NCBI RefSeq assembly: GCF_000423705.1
Contig: NZ_KE384082.1
Span: 928,843-992,842 of the forward strand
Direction: 5' to 3'
DNA from: Stappia stellulata DSM 5886
GTDB taxonomy: Bacteria > Pseudomonadota > Alphaproteobacteria > Rhizobiales > Stappiaceae
Length of the DNA: 64,000 nt
Part shown: positions 1 through 9,185 of the stretch, piece after piece
Position numbering within the stretch: position 1 is the stretch's first letter
Layout of the letters: each line of letters begins with the position of its first letter
The notes under the pieces: generated by a model
What the model was told of the DNA's origin: nothing
The model's input: only the letters and a program-made list of their open reading frames with translations
The model's database searches: none
Translations under genes and position numbers: made by a program

Positions 1-786
1 GGCCTGATCATCATCCCGATCGGCGGCGCCGACATGCCGGTGGTCGTTTCCATGCTCAACTCCTATTCGGGTTGGGCTGCGGCCGGCATCGGCTTCACGC
101 TCGGCAACATGGCGCTGATCGTCGTCGGCGCGCTGGTCGGCTCCTCGGGTGCGATCCTGTCCTACATCATGTGCAAGGGCATGAACCGCTCCTTCATCTC
201 CGTCATTCTCGGCGGCTTCGGCGGCGACAGTGTCGCGGCGGCGGCCGGCGGTGCAGAAGAGCGCCCGGTGAAGCAGGGCTCGGCCGAAGACGCGGCCTTC
301 ATCATGAAGAACGCCGGCAAGGTGATCATCGTGCCGGGCTACGGCATGGCGGTTGCCCAGGCACAGCATGCGCTGCGCGAGCTGGCCGACACGCTGAAGG
401 AAGAAGGCGTCGAGGTGAAATACGCCATTCACCCGGTCGCAGGGCGCATGCCCGGCCACATGAACGTGCTTCTGGCCGAGGCGCAGGTGCCCTATGACGA
501 GGTCTTCGAGCTGGAGGACATCAACTCCGAGTTCTCCCAGGCCGATGTCGTCTATGTGATCGGCGCCAACGACGTGACCAACCCGGCCGCGCGCGACGAT
601 CCGCAATCGCCGATCTACGGCATGCCGATCCTCGATGTCGACAAGGCCGGCACGGTGCTCTTCGTCAAGCGCGGCATGGGCTCCGGCTATGCCGGCATCC
701 AGAACGAGCTGTTCTTCCTGGACAAGACGATGATGCTCTTCGGCGACGCCAAGAAGATGACCGAGGGCATCATCAAGTCGATGTAG
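1..786 (+). CDS. pntB: NAD(P) transhydrogenase subunit beta, 3' part
   Basis: This is the C-terminal part of the membrane subunit of the proton-translocating transhydrogenase, which moves hydride between NADH and NADP+ using the proton-motive force. The frame is open from base 1, so the start lies outside the window. Visible are the last membrane segments (about residues 15-55 of the fragment) and the complete NADP(H)-binding domain III, with [12 protein letters not shown] and the [10 protein letters not shown] stretch. pntA would be expected just upstream, outside the window. A strong terminator follows. The family assignment is secure. Confidence 0.95.
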   Translation, partial: GLIIIPIGGADMPVVVSMLNSYSGWAAAGIGFTLGNMALIVVGALVGSSGAILSYIMCKGMNRSFISVILGGFGGDSVAAAAGGAEERPVKQGSAEDAAFIMKNAGKVIIVPGYGMAVAQAQHALRELADTLKEEGVEVKYAIHPVAGRMPGHMNVLLAEAQVPYDEVFELEDINSEFSQADVVYVIGANDVTNPAARDDPQSPIYGMPILDVDKAGTVLFVKRGMGSGYAGIQNELFFLDKTMMLFGDAKKMTEGIIKSM

Positions 787-826
787 ACCCTTCCGACCGG
801 ATCCGAAGGGAACCGGACGACACACA

Positions 827-863
827 AAAAACGCGGCGTCCGGGCATCGGGCGCCGCGTTTTG
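827..863 (+). terminator. Rho-independent terminator after pntB
   Basis: An 11-bp inverted repeat (AAAACGCGGCG at 828-838 and its complement at 852-862) is flanked by A residues upstream and T residues downstream. It sits 40 bases after the pntB stop. Because it is A/T-flanked on both sides it could also serve the convergent gapR transcript. Confidence 0.8.
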
Positions 864-915
864 GTTTGTGCTGCCACTCTTGCCGCGCCGTTTTCCCGGC
901 ACGACGACACCCGTG

Positions 916-1179
916 TCAGGCGTCGTTGGCGGGTCCGGCCATGCCGAGCGCATGCATGTAGAGATCGAGGATCGCTTCCTCTTCCTCGCGCTCATGCGGC
1001 TGCTTCTTGCGCAGGCTGATGATCTTGCGCAGGATCTTGATGTCGAACCCCGTGCCCTTGGCTTCCGCGTAGACATCCTTGATGTCGTCGGCAATGACCT
1101 TCTTTTCTTCCTCGAGACGCTCAATGCGCTCGACAAAGGCACGCAACTGGTCGCCGGCAACACCGCCTGGATCGGACAT
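916..1179 (-). CDS. gapR: GapR family nucleoid-associated protein (DUF2312/UPF0335)
   Basis: An 87-residue protein matching the DUF2312 family, whose Caulobacter member GapR binds overtwisted AT-rich DNA ahead of replication forks and helps topoisomerases. The long N-terminal helix ([16 protein letters not shown]), the [11 protein letters not shown] core and the C-terminal [15 protein letters not shown] segment follow the family pattern. I chose the ATG at 1179, preceded by AAGGAG nine bases upstream; an open frame continues further upstream but adds no family sequence. The gene converges on pntB. Family is certain; the cellular role is transferred from Caulobacter. Confidence 0.9.
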   Translation of the reverse strand: MSDPGGVAGDQLRAFVERIERLEEEKKVIADDIKDVYAEAKGTGFDIKILRKIISLRKKQPHEREEEEAILDLYMHALGMAGPANDA

Positions 1180-1322
1180 GGATGAACACTCCTTGATCGT
1201 TTGACACTGGTTCGAATGTGGAGAGCCGGAAACGGCGCGGACTTCTCCTTGCGCGCATTTTGCGGCGAATTCAAGCTCCGCGAACGAACACGGAACACTT
1301 ATGCACACGGCCTCCCCAGGGA

Positions 1323-1628
1323 TCAGTCGTGCGGCCTGGCTTTCTCGAAGGCCGCGGTCTGGTCGGGCGTCGCCTCGGTCTGATAAGCGGCCTTCCACTC
1401 GGCATAAGGCATGCCGTAGACGATTTCGCGCGCCGCGTCCTTGTCCAGATCGAGCCCGCCTTCGCGCGCCGCGTCGACATACCAGTTCGACAGGCAGTTG
1501 CGGCAAAAGCCGGCGAGATTCATCATGTCGATGTTCTGCACATCCGTGCGGTTGCGCAGATGCGAAACCAGACGGCGAAACACCGCCGCCTCAAGTTCGA
1601 TACGTTTCGTGTCGTCGATCCCGGCCAT
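1323..1628 (-). CDS. DUF1244 domain-containing protein
   Basis: A 101-residue acidic protein of the DUF1244 family, which is widespread in proteobacteria and has no settled function. It contains the [10 protein letters not shown] segment with two cysteines and the [12 protein letters not shown] motif typical of the family. The start at 1628 has an AGGAGG ribosome-binding site; the open frame upstream is not needed. It lies 46 bases downstream of the N-formylglutamate amidohydrolase gene on the same strand and is probably co-transcribed with it. I assign no function. Confidence 0.85.
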   Translation of the reverse strand: MAGIDDTKRIELEAAVFRRLVSHLRNRTDVQNIDMMNLAGFCRNCLSNWYVDAAREGGLDLDKDAAREIVYGMPYAEWKAAYQTEATPDQTAAFEKARPHD

Positions 1629-1674
1629 TGTGTCCTCCTGAGGTGGATTGGAAAAACTCTCGTTTGCGCGTCGC

Positions 1675-2490
1675 TCACGCACTTCGCGAACCGTGGTGCC
1701 TGATTTCCCCGAGCCCGGGGAACGTTTCCAGCAGTTGCCGCAGCAGCGGCACGAGCCGGTCCGCCCATTCGGCCACGCCGGCCGCGTCGCCGATCAGGTC
1801 CTGCCGCACCTCCAGCAGCGCATGGGCGAGACCGCGCACGGTCCCGTGCCGGTACATGCAATCGTTCTTCAGCGCCCCGTCATAAGGCTCGTTGTCGCCG
1901 ACGACCAGATCGGGACATTCCCGCAGGCGCTCGAGCAGCGGACGGGCGAAGCGGGGGTCGTTGTCCCACAACACGCCGGCATGCCAGGGGCGCGGAACGC
2001 CGCGCCACACCGGCGTGAAACTGTGAACCGACAGGATCGCGGGCGGATGGCCGGCGCCAATCGCGGCGTCGATTTGCTCTGCAATCGCCGCGTGATAGGG
2101 GCGATGATAGGCAGCGAGACGACGCTCGCGCTCCGCAGCGTCATGGTCCGCGTTTCCCGGAACCACCGCACCGTCGGACAGACGCATCACCAGTGTCGGG
2201 TCGTCCTCGCCGCGATTCGGATCGATCAGGAGACGCGAGAAGGTCGAAAGCACAGCGGGCGCGTTCAGGGCGCGGGCGAGCGCGAACGTCAGTGCCCGCA
2301 CGCCGATATCGTAGGCAATGTGCCGCTGAAATGCCGCTTCGGGCAAACCGAGCGTGCCATAGGCCCGCGGCACTGCATTGCCGGCGTGATCGCACAGGAT
2401 CAACAGCCCGCTGTCCGGGGCGCCGGGCAGGCGTTCGACCGCGGACAGGTCCGGGTCGGGAGCGGGGGGAAGGCAGACGGGCACGTTCAT
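1675..2490 (-). CDS. N-formylglutamate amidohydrolase family protein (copy 1)
   Basis: This protein (271 residues from the chosen start) belongs to the FGase family, zinc hydrolases that release formate from N-formyl-L-glutamate at the end of one histidine-degradation route. Family features are LILCDHAGNAVP near the N-terminus, YDIGV, LIDPNRG, the SVHSFTPV stretch and a late GDNEPYDG. No hut genes adjoin it, so the true substrate may be another N-formyl or N-acyl amino acid. An upstream in-frame start at 2526 would add 12 residues. It shares a transcription unit with the DUF1244 gene. A second, diverged family member lies at 9186-10076. Confidence 0.88.
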   Translation of the reverse strand: MNVPVCLPPAPDPDLSAVERLPGAPDSGLLILCDHAGNAVPRAYGTLGLPEAAFQRHIAYDIGVRALTFALARALNAPAVLSTFSRLLIDPNRGEDDPTLVMRLSDGAVVPGNADHDAAERERRLAAYHRPYHAAIAEQIDAAIGAGHPPAILSVHSFTPVWRGVPRPWHAGVLWDNDPRFARPLLERLRECPDLVVGDNEPYDGALKNDCMYRHGTVRGLAHALLEVRQDLIGDAAGVAEWADRLVPLLRQLLETFPGLGEIRHHGSRSA

Positions 2491-2645
2491 GCCCCCGATA
2501 TGGGGCAATGCAACGCCCCCACGCAAGATCCCGTGCCATCGAAATCCCGTCGTCTACGGGAAACCATGGCAGACAGGGCCGTCTCCATTCCCTAAGGTTG
2601 TATTCAATTGCGCGAATCGACCCAAGGCGGAGATCCCGGGACCGG

Positions 2646-3974
2646 ATGCCGGACACATCATCACACACACAGTGCCTGCGCACCCGGCTTGCCTCCCTCT
2701 TCGACACGGCAGTCGCCGCCGCACGGGCGGAGAACTGCCTGCCCCCGCATCTTCCCGCGCCGCAGGAAAACGGCCGCATCATCCTGCTGGCCGCGGGCAA
2801 GGCCGCCGGCGCCATGACGAATGTCGCCGAACGTGTCTATCTCGATGACTTCGGCCTCGCGCCCGAGCGCCTGACCGGCCTGTGCGTAACCCGCCACGGC
2901 TATGCCCAACAGACCCGGCAGATTCCCGTCATCGAGGCCGGGCATCCGGTTCCCGACGCGGCCGGCGTGGAGGCCACCCGGCAATCTCTCGCCATCGCGC
3001 GCGCCGCGCGGCCCGGCGACCACATCGTGGTGCTCCTGTCCGGCGGCGGCTCGGCCAACTGGGTAGCCCCGGTCGACGGCGTGTCGCTGGAAGACAAGCA
3101 GGCTGTCACCCGGGCGCTGTTGCGTTCCGGCGCGGCCATTGACGAGATCAACACGCTGCGCCGCCACCTGTCGCGCATCAAGGGCGGCCGGCTCGCCGCG
3201 GCGCGTGGCGCCGGTTCACTGATGACGACGCTGGCGGTCTCCGACGTGCCGCATGACGCGGCCATTGCAATCGCCTCCGGGCCGACGCTTCCTGACCCCT
3301 CCACGCTCCTGGATGCCCGCGCGCTGCTCGCACGCTACGTTGCGACCCCGCCCGCAAGCGTCGTCGCCGCGCTTGACGACCCGCGCAACGAAACGCCCAA
3401 GCCGGGTGACCCGCTGTTCACCGACACGCGTTTCGAGATCGTCGCGCGTCCCGCGCTGTCGCTCGAGGCCGCGGCACAGGCCGCGCGCAACATGGGCTAC
3501 GAGACGCGGCTTCTCGGCGACAGTCTTGAAGGCGAGGCATCCGAGGTGGCCGCCGCGCAGGCCGCGCAGGCGATCGCGCTCGCCGAAGCCGGCCGCCGCT
3601 GCGTGCTGTTGTCGGGCGGCGAGCTGACGGTCACCCTGCGCGGGGACGGACGCGGCGGACCAAATCAGGAATATGCCCTGGCCCTCGCGCTTGCCCTTCG
3701 CGCCCATCCGGCCGTCTTCGCGGTCGCCGGCGACACCGACGGAACCGACGGCGGCGCCGGGGCCGCCGACGATCCGGCCGGCGCGCTTGTGGACCCGACA
3801 ACGCTTAGCCGGGCCAAGCGCAAGGGTCATGATGCCGCCTCATTTTTAGCGAGAAACGACAGCACGGGCTTTTTCGAAGCCCTGAATGATCTTCTTCGAC
3901 CCGGGCCGACTTACACCAACGTCAACGACTTCAGGGCTGTCATCATTGACAAGCCCGAAGCCCGTCGGCCATAA
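2646..3974 (+). CDS. Glycerate 2-kinase (DUF4147/MOFRL family)
   Basis: A 442-residue protein of the D-glycerate 2-kinase family, which phosphorylates glycerate to 2-phosphoglycerate and feeds lower glycolysis; members are sometimes mislabelled hydroxypyruvate reductase (TtuD). The N-terminal DUF4147 domain has LAAGKAAGAM, VLLSGGGSAN and the NTLRRHLSRIKGGRLA motif. The C-terminal MOFRL domain has LLSGGELTVT, GRGGPNQEYA, AGDTDGTDG and the closing TNVNDFRAV. The start at 2646 is the first one that leaves out sequence antisense to the divergent FGase gene. With pyruvate kinase nearby, it fits glycerate conversion to pyruvate. Confidence 0.92.
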   Translation: MPDTSSHTQCLRTRLASLFDTAVAAARAENCLPPHLPAPQENGRIILLAAGKAAGAMTNVAERVYLDDFGLAPERLTGLCVTRHGYAQQTRQIPVIEAGHPVPDAAGVEATRQSLAIARAARPGDHIVVLLSGGGSANWVAPVDGVSLEDKQAVTRALLRSGAAIDEINTLRRHLSRIKGGRLAAARGAGSLMTTLAVSDVPHDAAIAIASGPTLPDPSTLLDARALLARYVATPPASVVAALDDPRNETPKPGDPLFTDTRFEIVARPALSLEAAAQAARNMGYETRLLGDSLEGEASEVAAAQAAQAIALAEAGRRCVLLSGGELTVTLRGDGRGGPNQEYALALALALRAHPAVFAVAGDTDGTDGGAGAADDPAGALVDPTTLSRAKRKGHDAASFLARNDSTGFFEALNDLLRPGPTYTNVNDFRAVIIDKPEARRP

Positions 3975-4007
3975 GATGACCCGCATGGTCGTGGCACGAG
4001 AAATCGC

Positions 4008-4502
4008 ATGATGACAACAGCCGCAAGGCATCGGCGCACCACGGCGACACGCAAGCTCCGTTGGGGAGTGGCTCCTGTCGGCTTGGCGGCGTTTCTAACG
4101 GTTTTTCTTTCGCTGTTCTCCGCCACTCCGGCGCAGGCCGAGCTCCGGCTGTGCAACAAGACCGAGAGTCAGGTCGGCGTTGCAATCGGCTACCGCGAGG
4201 ACGAGGCCTGGGTGACCGAAGGGTGGTGGAACCTGCCGGCCAACTCCTGCGAGACGCTGGTGTCCGGATCGCTGGTGTCACGCTTCTATTACATTTATGC
4301 GGTCGATTACGACCAGTTCGGTGAATGGGGCGGACGTGCATTCATGTGCACCCGCGAAAAGGAATTCACCATTTCGGGAATTGAGGATTGCGTGGCGCGC
4401 GGATTCGAGCGCACGGGATTTTTTGAAATCGATACAGGCGAACAAAGCAGCTGGACGGTCCAGCTGACTGAGCCGGTGCAAACAGGAACGGGTGGACGAT
4501 GA
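4008..4502 (+). CDS. DUF1036 domain-containing exported protein
   Basis: A 164-residue protein with an N-terminal signal sequence (hydrophobic stretch about residues 20-38, cleavage likely after PAQA) and one DUF1036 domain (LRLCNKTESQVGVAIGY, GWWNLPANSC, YYIYAVDY). Function is unknown; it is probably periplasmic. The stop overlaps the pyk start in an ATGA arrangement, so the two are translationally coupled. This DUF1036-pyk order recurs in alphaproteobacteria by my recollection, but no mechanistic link to glycolysis is evident. Confidence 0.85.
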   Translation: MMTTAARHRRTTATRKLRWGVAPVGLAAFLTVFLSLFSATPAQAELRLCNKTESQVGVAIGYREDEAWVTEGWWNLPANSCETLVSGSLVSRFYYIYAVDYDQFGEWGGRAFMCTREKEFTISGIEDCVARGFERTGFFEIDTGEQSSWTVQLTEPVQTGTGGR

Positions 4503-5935
4503 AGCGTGACAGACGGGTCAAGATACTTGCAACTCTCGGACCCTCTTCATCGGACCCCGCGACAATCGAGAAACTCTATCTGGCCGGCGCCGACGTCTTT
4601 CGCATCAACATGAGCCATGCAGATCACGACCGGCTGAACTCGCTGGTCAAGACGATCCGTGAGATCGAGACCAAGGTCGGCCGGCCGATCGGCATTCTCG
4701 CGGATCTCCAGGGCCCGAAGCTGCGCGTCGGCACCTTCGAGGGCGACAGCGCGGTGCTCGAGAACGGGGCAACCTTCACGCTCGACAGCGATCCGGCTCC
4801 GGGATCGGTCGCGCGCGTGCACCTGCCCCACCGTGAAATCCTGGACGCGCTCGAGCCGGGCCACCGCCTGCTGCTCGACGACGGCAAAATCCGCCTGCGT
4901 GTGCAAAGCTGCGATGCCAAACACGCGACGACCACCGTCGAGGTCGGCGGCACGCTGTCGAACCGCAAGGGCGTGAGCGTTCCCGATAGCGAGATCCCGG
5001 TCGGCGCACTGACGCCGAAGGACAGCAAGGATCTCGACGCGGCCCTCAAGGCGGGCGTCGACTGGGTGGCGCTTTCCTTTATCCAGCGCCCCGACGATCT
5101 TGCCGAAGTGCGCAAGGTCACGCGCGGCAAGGCCGGCATTCTCGCCAAGATCGAGAAGCCCCAGGCCATCGAACGCCTGTCGGAGATCATCGATCTGTCG
5201 GATGCGCTCATGGTGGCGCGTGGCGACCTCGGCGTCGAAATGCCGCTGGAGCGCGTCCCCGGCCTGCAAAAGCAGATCGTGCGCGCCTGCCGAAAGGCCG
5301 GAAAGCCGGTGGTCGTCGCGACCCAGATGCTGGAATCGATGATCACCGCCCCGGTTCCGACCCGCGCCGAGGTTTCCGACGTTGCCACCGCCGTCTTCGA
5401 AGGCGCGGACGCCGTGATGCTGTCGGCCGAATCGGCCGCCGGCGATTTCCCCGTGGAAGCGGTGGAGACAATGGACCGCATCGCCAGCGAAGTGGAGCAA
5501 GATCCGAACTACCGCGGCATCATTCACGGTCAGCGCCAGGAGCCGGAACCCACCGGCGCCGATGCCATCGCTGCCGCCGCCCGGCAGATCGCCGAGACGC
5601 TGAACCTCGCCGCCGTGGTCTGCTACACGACGTCCGGCGCCACGGGCCTGCGCGCCGCGCGCGAACGCCCGGCGGTCCCCGTCATCGTGATCTCGCCGGT
5701 GCTGGAAACGGCACGGCGACTTGCCCTTGCCTGGGGTCTGCACTGCGTCGTCAGTGACGACGCCAAGGACGAAAACGACATGGTCGACCGCGCCTGCCGC
5801 ATTTCGTTCCAGGAAGAACTCGCCAAGCCCGGGCAGCGCATCATCACGACCGCCGGCGTCCCCTTCGGAACGCCCGGTTCGACGAACATGCTTCGCATCG
5901 CCTTCATCGGAAGCGACGGCAGCAGCGGCCTCTGA
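4499..5935 (+). CDS. pyk: Pyruvate kinase
   Basis: A 478-residue pyruvate kinase, which converts phosphoenolpyruvate and ADP to pyruvate and ATP. Hallmarks are the start RRVKILATLGPSS, the INMSH segment, ILADLQGPKLRVG, the substrate and metal site around AKIEKPQAIE and ALMVARGDLGVEMP, and VVATQMLESMI. The length is normal for the bacterial enzyme, including the C-terminal domain. It overlaps the DUF1036 gene by four bases and is the last gene of that operon. Confidence 0.97.
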   Translation: MKRDRRVKILATLGPSSSDPATIEKLYLAGADVFRINMSHADHDRLNSLVKTIREIETKVGRPIGILADLQGPKLRVGTFEGDSAVLENGATFTLDSDPAPGSVARVHLPHREILDALEPGHRLLLDDGKIRLRVQSCDAKHATTTVEVGGTLSNRKGVSVPDSEIPVGALTPKDSKDLDAALKAGVDWVALSFIQRPDDLAEVRKVTRGKAGILAKIEKPQAIERLSEIIDLSDALMVARGDLGVEMPLERVPGLQKQIVRACRKAGKPVVVATQMLESMITAPVPTRAEVSDVATAVFEGADAVMLSAESAAGDFPVEAVETMDRIASEVEQDPNYRGIIHGQRQEPEPTGADAIAAAARQIAETLNLAAVVCYTTSGATGLRAARERPAVPVIVISPVLETARRLALAWGLHCVVSDDAKDENDMVDRACRISFQEELAKPGQRIITTAGVPFGTPGSTNMLRIAFIGSDGSSGL

Positions 5936-5980
5936 TTTTCAGGACGCTCCGGCGTCACTCAGGACGACGACACCAATGAG

Positions 5981-6015
5981 CGCGCCCGCCGGTCAAAGCC
6001 GCGCGGGCGCGTTTT
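5981..6015 (+). terminator. Hairpin terminator after pyk
   Basis: Inverted repeat CGCGCCCGC (5981-5989) and GCGGGCGCG (6003-6011) followed by TTTT. It lies about 45 bases after the pyk stop and overlaps the last codons of the convergent alpha/beta hydrolase gene. Confidence 0.65.
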
Positions 6016-7054
6016 GCGTTTCGCCGGTGCCGTCGCTGGCGTCGGGCGCCTTCGGCGTGATGGCGACGTCCCCCGCGCTGCGTCTTGCCTCGTCGCCGTA
6101 GACCCGGGCGATCACCGCCTCGATCTCGCGCACCACCGCGTCCGTGCGCGTGTGGTGCGGCATGTGTCCGGCGCCGGCGAGATCGACGCGCCAGGCGTTC
6201 GGCAGGTCGCGGACAAGGCCGGCGGAATGGATATCGGGATAGACGATCGTATCCGCATCGCCGGTGATCACCGCGGCCGGCTGATCGATCTGCGGATAAC
6301 GGGGGGCAGCCTCGCTCACCTCAGGTTTCAGCCGCGCGACATCGCGGGCGTTGGCGAGAAAACTGTGCGGACGAAACAGCAACGGCAGACCGATGGACTG
6401 TCCGTAACCCTCCGGCGCGGGTTCGGGGGCGAACACGCTCTCAACGCCGTTCGACGCGACCAGCGAGGCGACGGCCGGCGCCAGCGTGTGGGAAAACAGC
6501 GGCCCGAGGACGGGCATTGCCGCCAGGTCGTAGTACCAGTTCACGCCGCCTGGCCAGGGATGGCTGGCCGGCGCGACAAACACCAGTCCGGCGAAGGTCC
6601 CGGGCGCCTGCAGCGCGAGTTGCGCGACCACCGCCCCGCCCCAGGAATGACCGATTGCAACCGAGCGGTCGATCCCCAGGTCGCGCACAAGCCCGGCGAT
6701 CAGCGCCGCCTGTCGCGCGGGACTGTGGGCCTCGCCCCCTCCGCGCTGTGAATAGCCATGACCCGGCCGGTCCACGAAAATCAGCCGATAGCGCTGCGAC
6801 AAGGCGGGAAAGAACGCGGTCACCGGGTCGCGCAGGTTTGCGCTTGCGCCATGCACGAAGAGGAGAACCGGATCTTCCGCTTTCCAGCCCTGCGGCACGT
6901 GATCGACATAGTGAAGGGCGACGTCGTCGATTGTCCGTGTGACGCCAAGCGGAGGATAACGCGCTTCCGCGACGGCCTTGCGTTGCGCGGCGTGAAGGGC
7001 GAGCGCGCCGAGAATGATGGCCGTTGCGGCCAGAACGAATAGAAAAACAATCAT
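5993..7054 (-). CDS. Alpha/beta hydrolase with N-terminal membrane anchor
   Basis: This 353-residue protein has one N-terminal hydrophobic segment (about residues 2-22, a signal anchor) and an alpha/beta-hydrolase domain. The oxyanion region is LFVHGASAN, the nucleophile elbow is GHSWGG with Ser137, the acid is likely in ITGDADTIV, and the catalytic histidine lies in GAGHMPHH. It is probably a periplasm-facing esterase or lipase; the substrate is unknown. The ATG at 7054 is preferred; an in-frame GTG at 7078 would add eight residues but has no better ribosome-binding site. The C-terminal tail is low-complexity. Confidence 0.85.
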   Translation of the reverse strand: MIVFLFVLAATAIILGALALHAAQRKAVAEARYPPLGVTRTIDDVALHYVDHVPQGWKAEDPVLLFVHGASANLRDPVTAFFPALSQRYRLIFVDRPGHGYSQRGGGEAHSPARQAALIAGLVRDLGIDRSVAIGHSWGGAVVAQLALQAPGTFAGLVFVAPASHPWPGGVNWYYDLAAMPVLGPLFSHTLAPAVASLVASNGVESVFAPEPAPEGYGQSIGLPLLFRPHSFLANARDVARLKPEVSEAAPRYPQIDQPAAVITGDADTIVYPDIHSAGLVRDLPNAWRVDLAGAGHMPHHTRTDAVVREIEAVIARVYGDEARRSAGDVAITPKAPDASDGTGETQNAPARL

Positions 7055-7183
7055 CCAGAGCCTAATGACACACCTCACGTTTGCGAAAAGACGGTTTCAG
7101 TGCCCCGGCGCGCCCCTGGAGCGGCAGCAAAGCGGTGTCGTCTCCGCACAAGCATCCCCGATATCGGAATGTCGAACGCACAG

Positions 7184-7846
7184 TCAGGTTGGCGACCCGG
7201 CAGACTCGGCCGCAAGATCCTCTATCGCCTTACGTGCGCTTTCGCTTGCCGGATGTATCTTGAGGACTTCCTCGAAGATCCGCATCGCTTCCTGGTCGCG
7301 GTCGAGACGGCGCATGATGATGGCAAGCCCCGACATCGCGCCCCAGTGGCGCGGCTCCAGGGCGAGCGTGCGTTCAATGTCGGCAATGGACCGGCCGAAA
7401 TCCTGTTTGATATAGAAGACTGTCGCCCGGCGATTCCACCCTTCCGCATAATCCGGCGCGAGGCGGGTGACCATGTCGAGAAGGTCGAGCGCGAGACCGT
7501 TGTCTTTTGCCTTCATCGCAGTGCCGGCCCGCGACATCAGGAGATCGACGGTCGCGCTTCCGGATTGCATCCATTTGCGCTGGATCTTGGCGACGATCGG
7601 ACGGGCCGCCGATGCCGAGGAAGCCTCGGCGAGCGCATTGAAATGCGCGTCGACATCGCTTTGCGCCGGCTCTTCGTCGGGGATCGCGGTCTGTGCACCC
7701 GATTCGATCCCGCTTTCGGGAAGCGGCGCGAGATCTTCCATCGCCGGCGGCGCGGCCTCCGGCGGCAGAACACCCGGCGGCTCACCCTGCGCGAGGGCGG
7801 GACCGGTCAAAACAGAAAAGAAAAGGACAACGCTAAAAGGCCGCAT
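7184..7846 (-). CDS. Exported tetratricopeptide-repeat protein
   Basis: A 220-residue protein with a clear signal peptide (residues 1-19, ending GPALA), then a Pro/Glu-rich linker, then about three TPR-like helix pairs from residue 90 onward (LALDLLDMVTRLAPDYAEGWNRRA, GRSIADIERTLALEPRHWGA and EAMRIFEEVLKIHP units). It is likely a periplasmic protein-interaction module. No catalytic domain is visible. It stands alone between the alpha/beta hydrolase and rpmJ. Confidence 0.8.
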   Translation of the reverse strand: MRPFSVVLFFSVLTGPALAQGEPPGVLPPEAAPPAMEDLAPLPESGIESGAQTAIPDEEPAQSDVDAHFNALAEASSASAARPIVAKIQRKWMQSGSATVDLLMSRAGTAMKAKDNGLALDLLDMVTRLAPDYAEGWNRRATVFYIKQDFGRSIADIERTLALEPRHWGAMSGLAIIMRRLDRDQEAMRIFEEVLKIHPASESARKAIEDLAAESAGSPT

Positions 7847-7911
7847 ACCGGTGATTATGGATCACCGATTGCGGCCGTCAATGGCGTGCGGCGGATTTGC
7901 CGGTCGCGGCC

Positions 7912-7929
7912 TCGCACGAAAGCGTGCGA
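7912..7929 (-). terminator. Hairpin downstream of rpmJ
   Basis: A 7-bp perfect stem (TCGCACG with CGTGCGA) and an AAAG loop sit 15 bases after the rpmJ stop on the minus strand. There is no T-run, so termination is only suspected; it may instead stabilise the rpmJ 3' end. Confidence 0.35.
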
Positions 7930-7943
7930 AGCGACGCTCGACG

Positions 7944-8069
7944 TCAGCCCTGGCGTGCCTTGAAGCGCGGCGCCTTCTTGTTGATGATGTAGACGCGCCC
8001 CTTGCGACGAACCATGCGGTTGTCGCGATGCCGGCCCATCAGCGCCTTCAGCGAGTTCTTGATCTTCAT
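7944..8069 (-). CDS. rpmJ: 50S ribosomal protein L36 (bL36)
   Basis: A 41-residue ribosomal protein read directly from the sequence. It begins [18 protein letters not shown], continues through [11 protein letters not shown] and ends FKARQG. It lacks the four zinc-binding Cys/His positions of the classic form, so it is the zinc-independent (C-minus) type. The start at 8069 has GAGG nine bases upstream. It lies alone here, 180 bases downstream of the tRNA-Val gene, and is too short for many automatic gene calls. Confidence 0.93.
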   Translation of the reverse strand: MKIKNSLKALMGRHRDNRMVRRKGRVYIINKKAPRFKARQG

Positions 8070-8249
8070 CGTCTTCGTCCTCGTCGACGGAACCCCGCTT
8101 GCGCGGTGTCCGGCATGATCAAATGGCGCTCATGCGCCCGTTTCGCCAGGATCCGGCGCGCGAGACACCCTGCGCGCATCCCCCACCGGGATTGCGGATC
8201 CGTCTGGCGGGTGCTTGTCCGATCCGACCCAACGGTCCGGACGAGAAAA

Positions 8250-8324
<75 letters not shown>

Positions 8325-8413
8325 GAGACTTTCTGAATGCCCGTGATGGCCGCTGGACGACTCATACCGGGAAGTCCGGTCACCGCGCCGACCAAGCGGC
8401 GGCGGTGGCAAGC

Positions 8414-8442
8414 GATATACCGAGGTTCGAAGACCGGTGCAA
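8414..8442 (-). promoter_or_regulatory. Sigma-70-like promoter for tRNA-Val
   Basis: On the minus strand, TTGCAC (-35, 8437-8442), a 17-bp spacer and TATATC (-10, 8414-8419) lie about 90 bases upstream of the tRNA 5' end. Spacing is ideal and both hexamers are near consensus for a GC-rich genome. Confidence 0.55.
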
Positions 8443-8525
8443 GCCCTCTCGGCAAACTTCTTTTTTCCCTGTGACCGCAGTGGAAAACCCTGCCCCTGCC
8501 ATTGGTGACGGGTGCGCCCGTTCCC

Positions 8526-8885
8526 TCAGGCAACGAGCATGCGCTCGACCTCAAGCACGAGGTCCTTGAGGTGGAACGGCTTCGACAGGACCTTCGCATC
8601 CTTCGGCGCCTGCGAATCCGGGTTGAGCGCCACGGCTGCAAAGCCGGTGATGAACATCACCTTCAGGTCGGGGTCGAGCTGCGTCGCGCGCCGCGCCAGC
8701 TCGATGCCGTCCATTTCCGGCATCACGATGTCGGTCAGAAGCAGGGAGAAAGGCTCTTCGCGCAACCGCTCGTAGGCGCTTTTCCCGTTATCGAAAGAAA
8801 CGACGTCATAGCCGGCTTTCTGCAACGCCTTGGCGAGAAACCGGCGCATGTCGTTGTCGTCTTCCGCGAGTAGGATCCGTGTCAT
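8526..8885 (-). CDS. cpdR: Single-domain response regulator CpdR
   Basis: A 119-residue stand-alone receiver domain. The acidic pair is Asp9-Asp10, the phosphorylation site is Asp52 in LLTDIVMPEMDG, the Thr is in MFITGFAAVALN and the Lys in VLSKPFHLKDL. This matches CpdR, which in its unphosphorylated form delivers substrates such as PopA and cyclic-di-GMP-cycle proteins to ClpXP and thereby affects CtrA turnover in alphaproteobacteria. It is divergent from an N-formylglutamate amidohydrolase and near hisN. Family certain; cell-cycle function by homology. Confidence 0.92.
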   Translation of the reverse strand: MTRILLAEDDNDMRRFLAKALQKAGYDVVSFDNGKSAYERLREEPFSLLLTDIVMPEMDGIELARRATQLDPDLKVMFITGFAAVALNPDSQAPKDAKVLSKPFHLKDLVLEVERMLVA

Positions 8886-9185
8886 TCGCTCCGTCCGTCC
8901 TGCTTGGCACCGTCGCGCGTCCTGTCGGAAGTCGCGACTGCTCGCCCGGCGCGCGCCGCCGCGGCAAGCGCTCAGGGCCGTTCCGGGATCGCCAGGATGC
9001 TTCCCGTTTTGGCACAGCGCACCGTCCCGTTATAAGGCCCTCCCGTGGTAAACATCCAGTGAAACCCGGGCAAGGGGCACCTGCCCGCGGCGTTTCCCAC
9101 CGGCCTTGTGGACATTAACCGCGATTCGGGGACAAATAGGCGTTTGGAAAGAGGCCAGACCGCATCCAGGCGAGGACTGCAAACG

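Noticed and set aside
2193..2645. N-terminal extension of the glycerate kinase frame
   Set aside because: The extension is Arg-rich, antisense to the FGase gene and lacks family similarity; the start at 2646 gives normal length.
4547..5743. A long open frame antisense to pyk
   Set aside because: Shadow of the pyk frame, no family features.
7055..7078. GTG start for the anchored alpha/beta hydrolase
   Set aside because: No better ribosome-binding site than the ATG at 7054 and it adds only eight residues.
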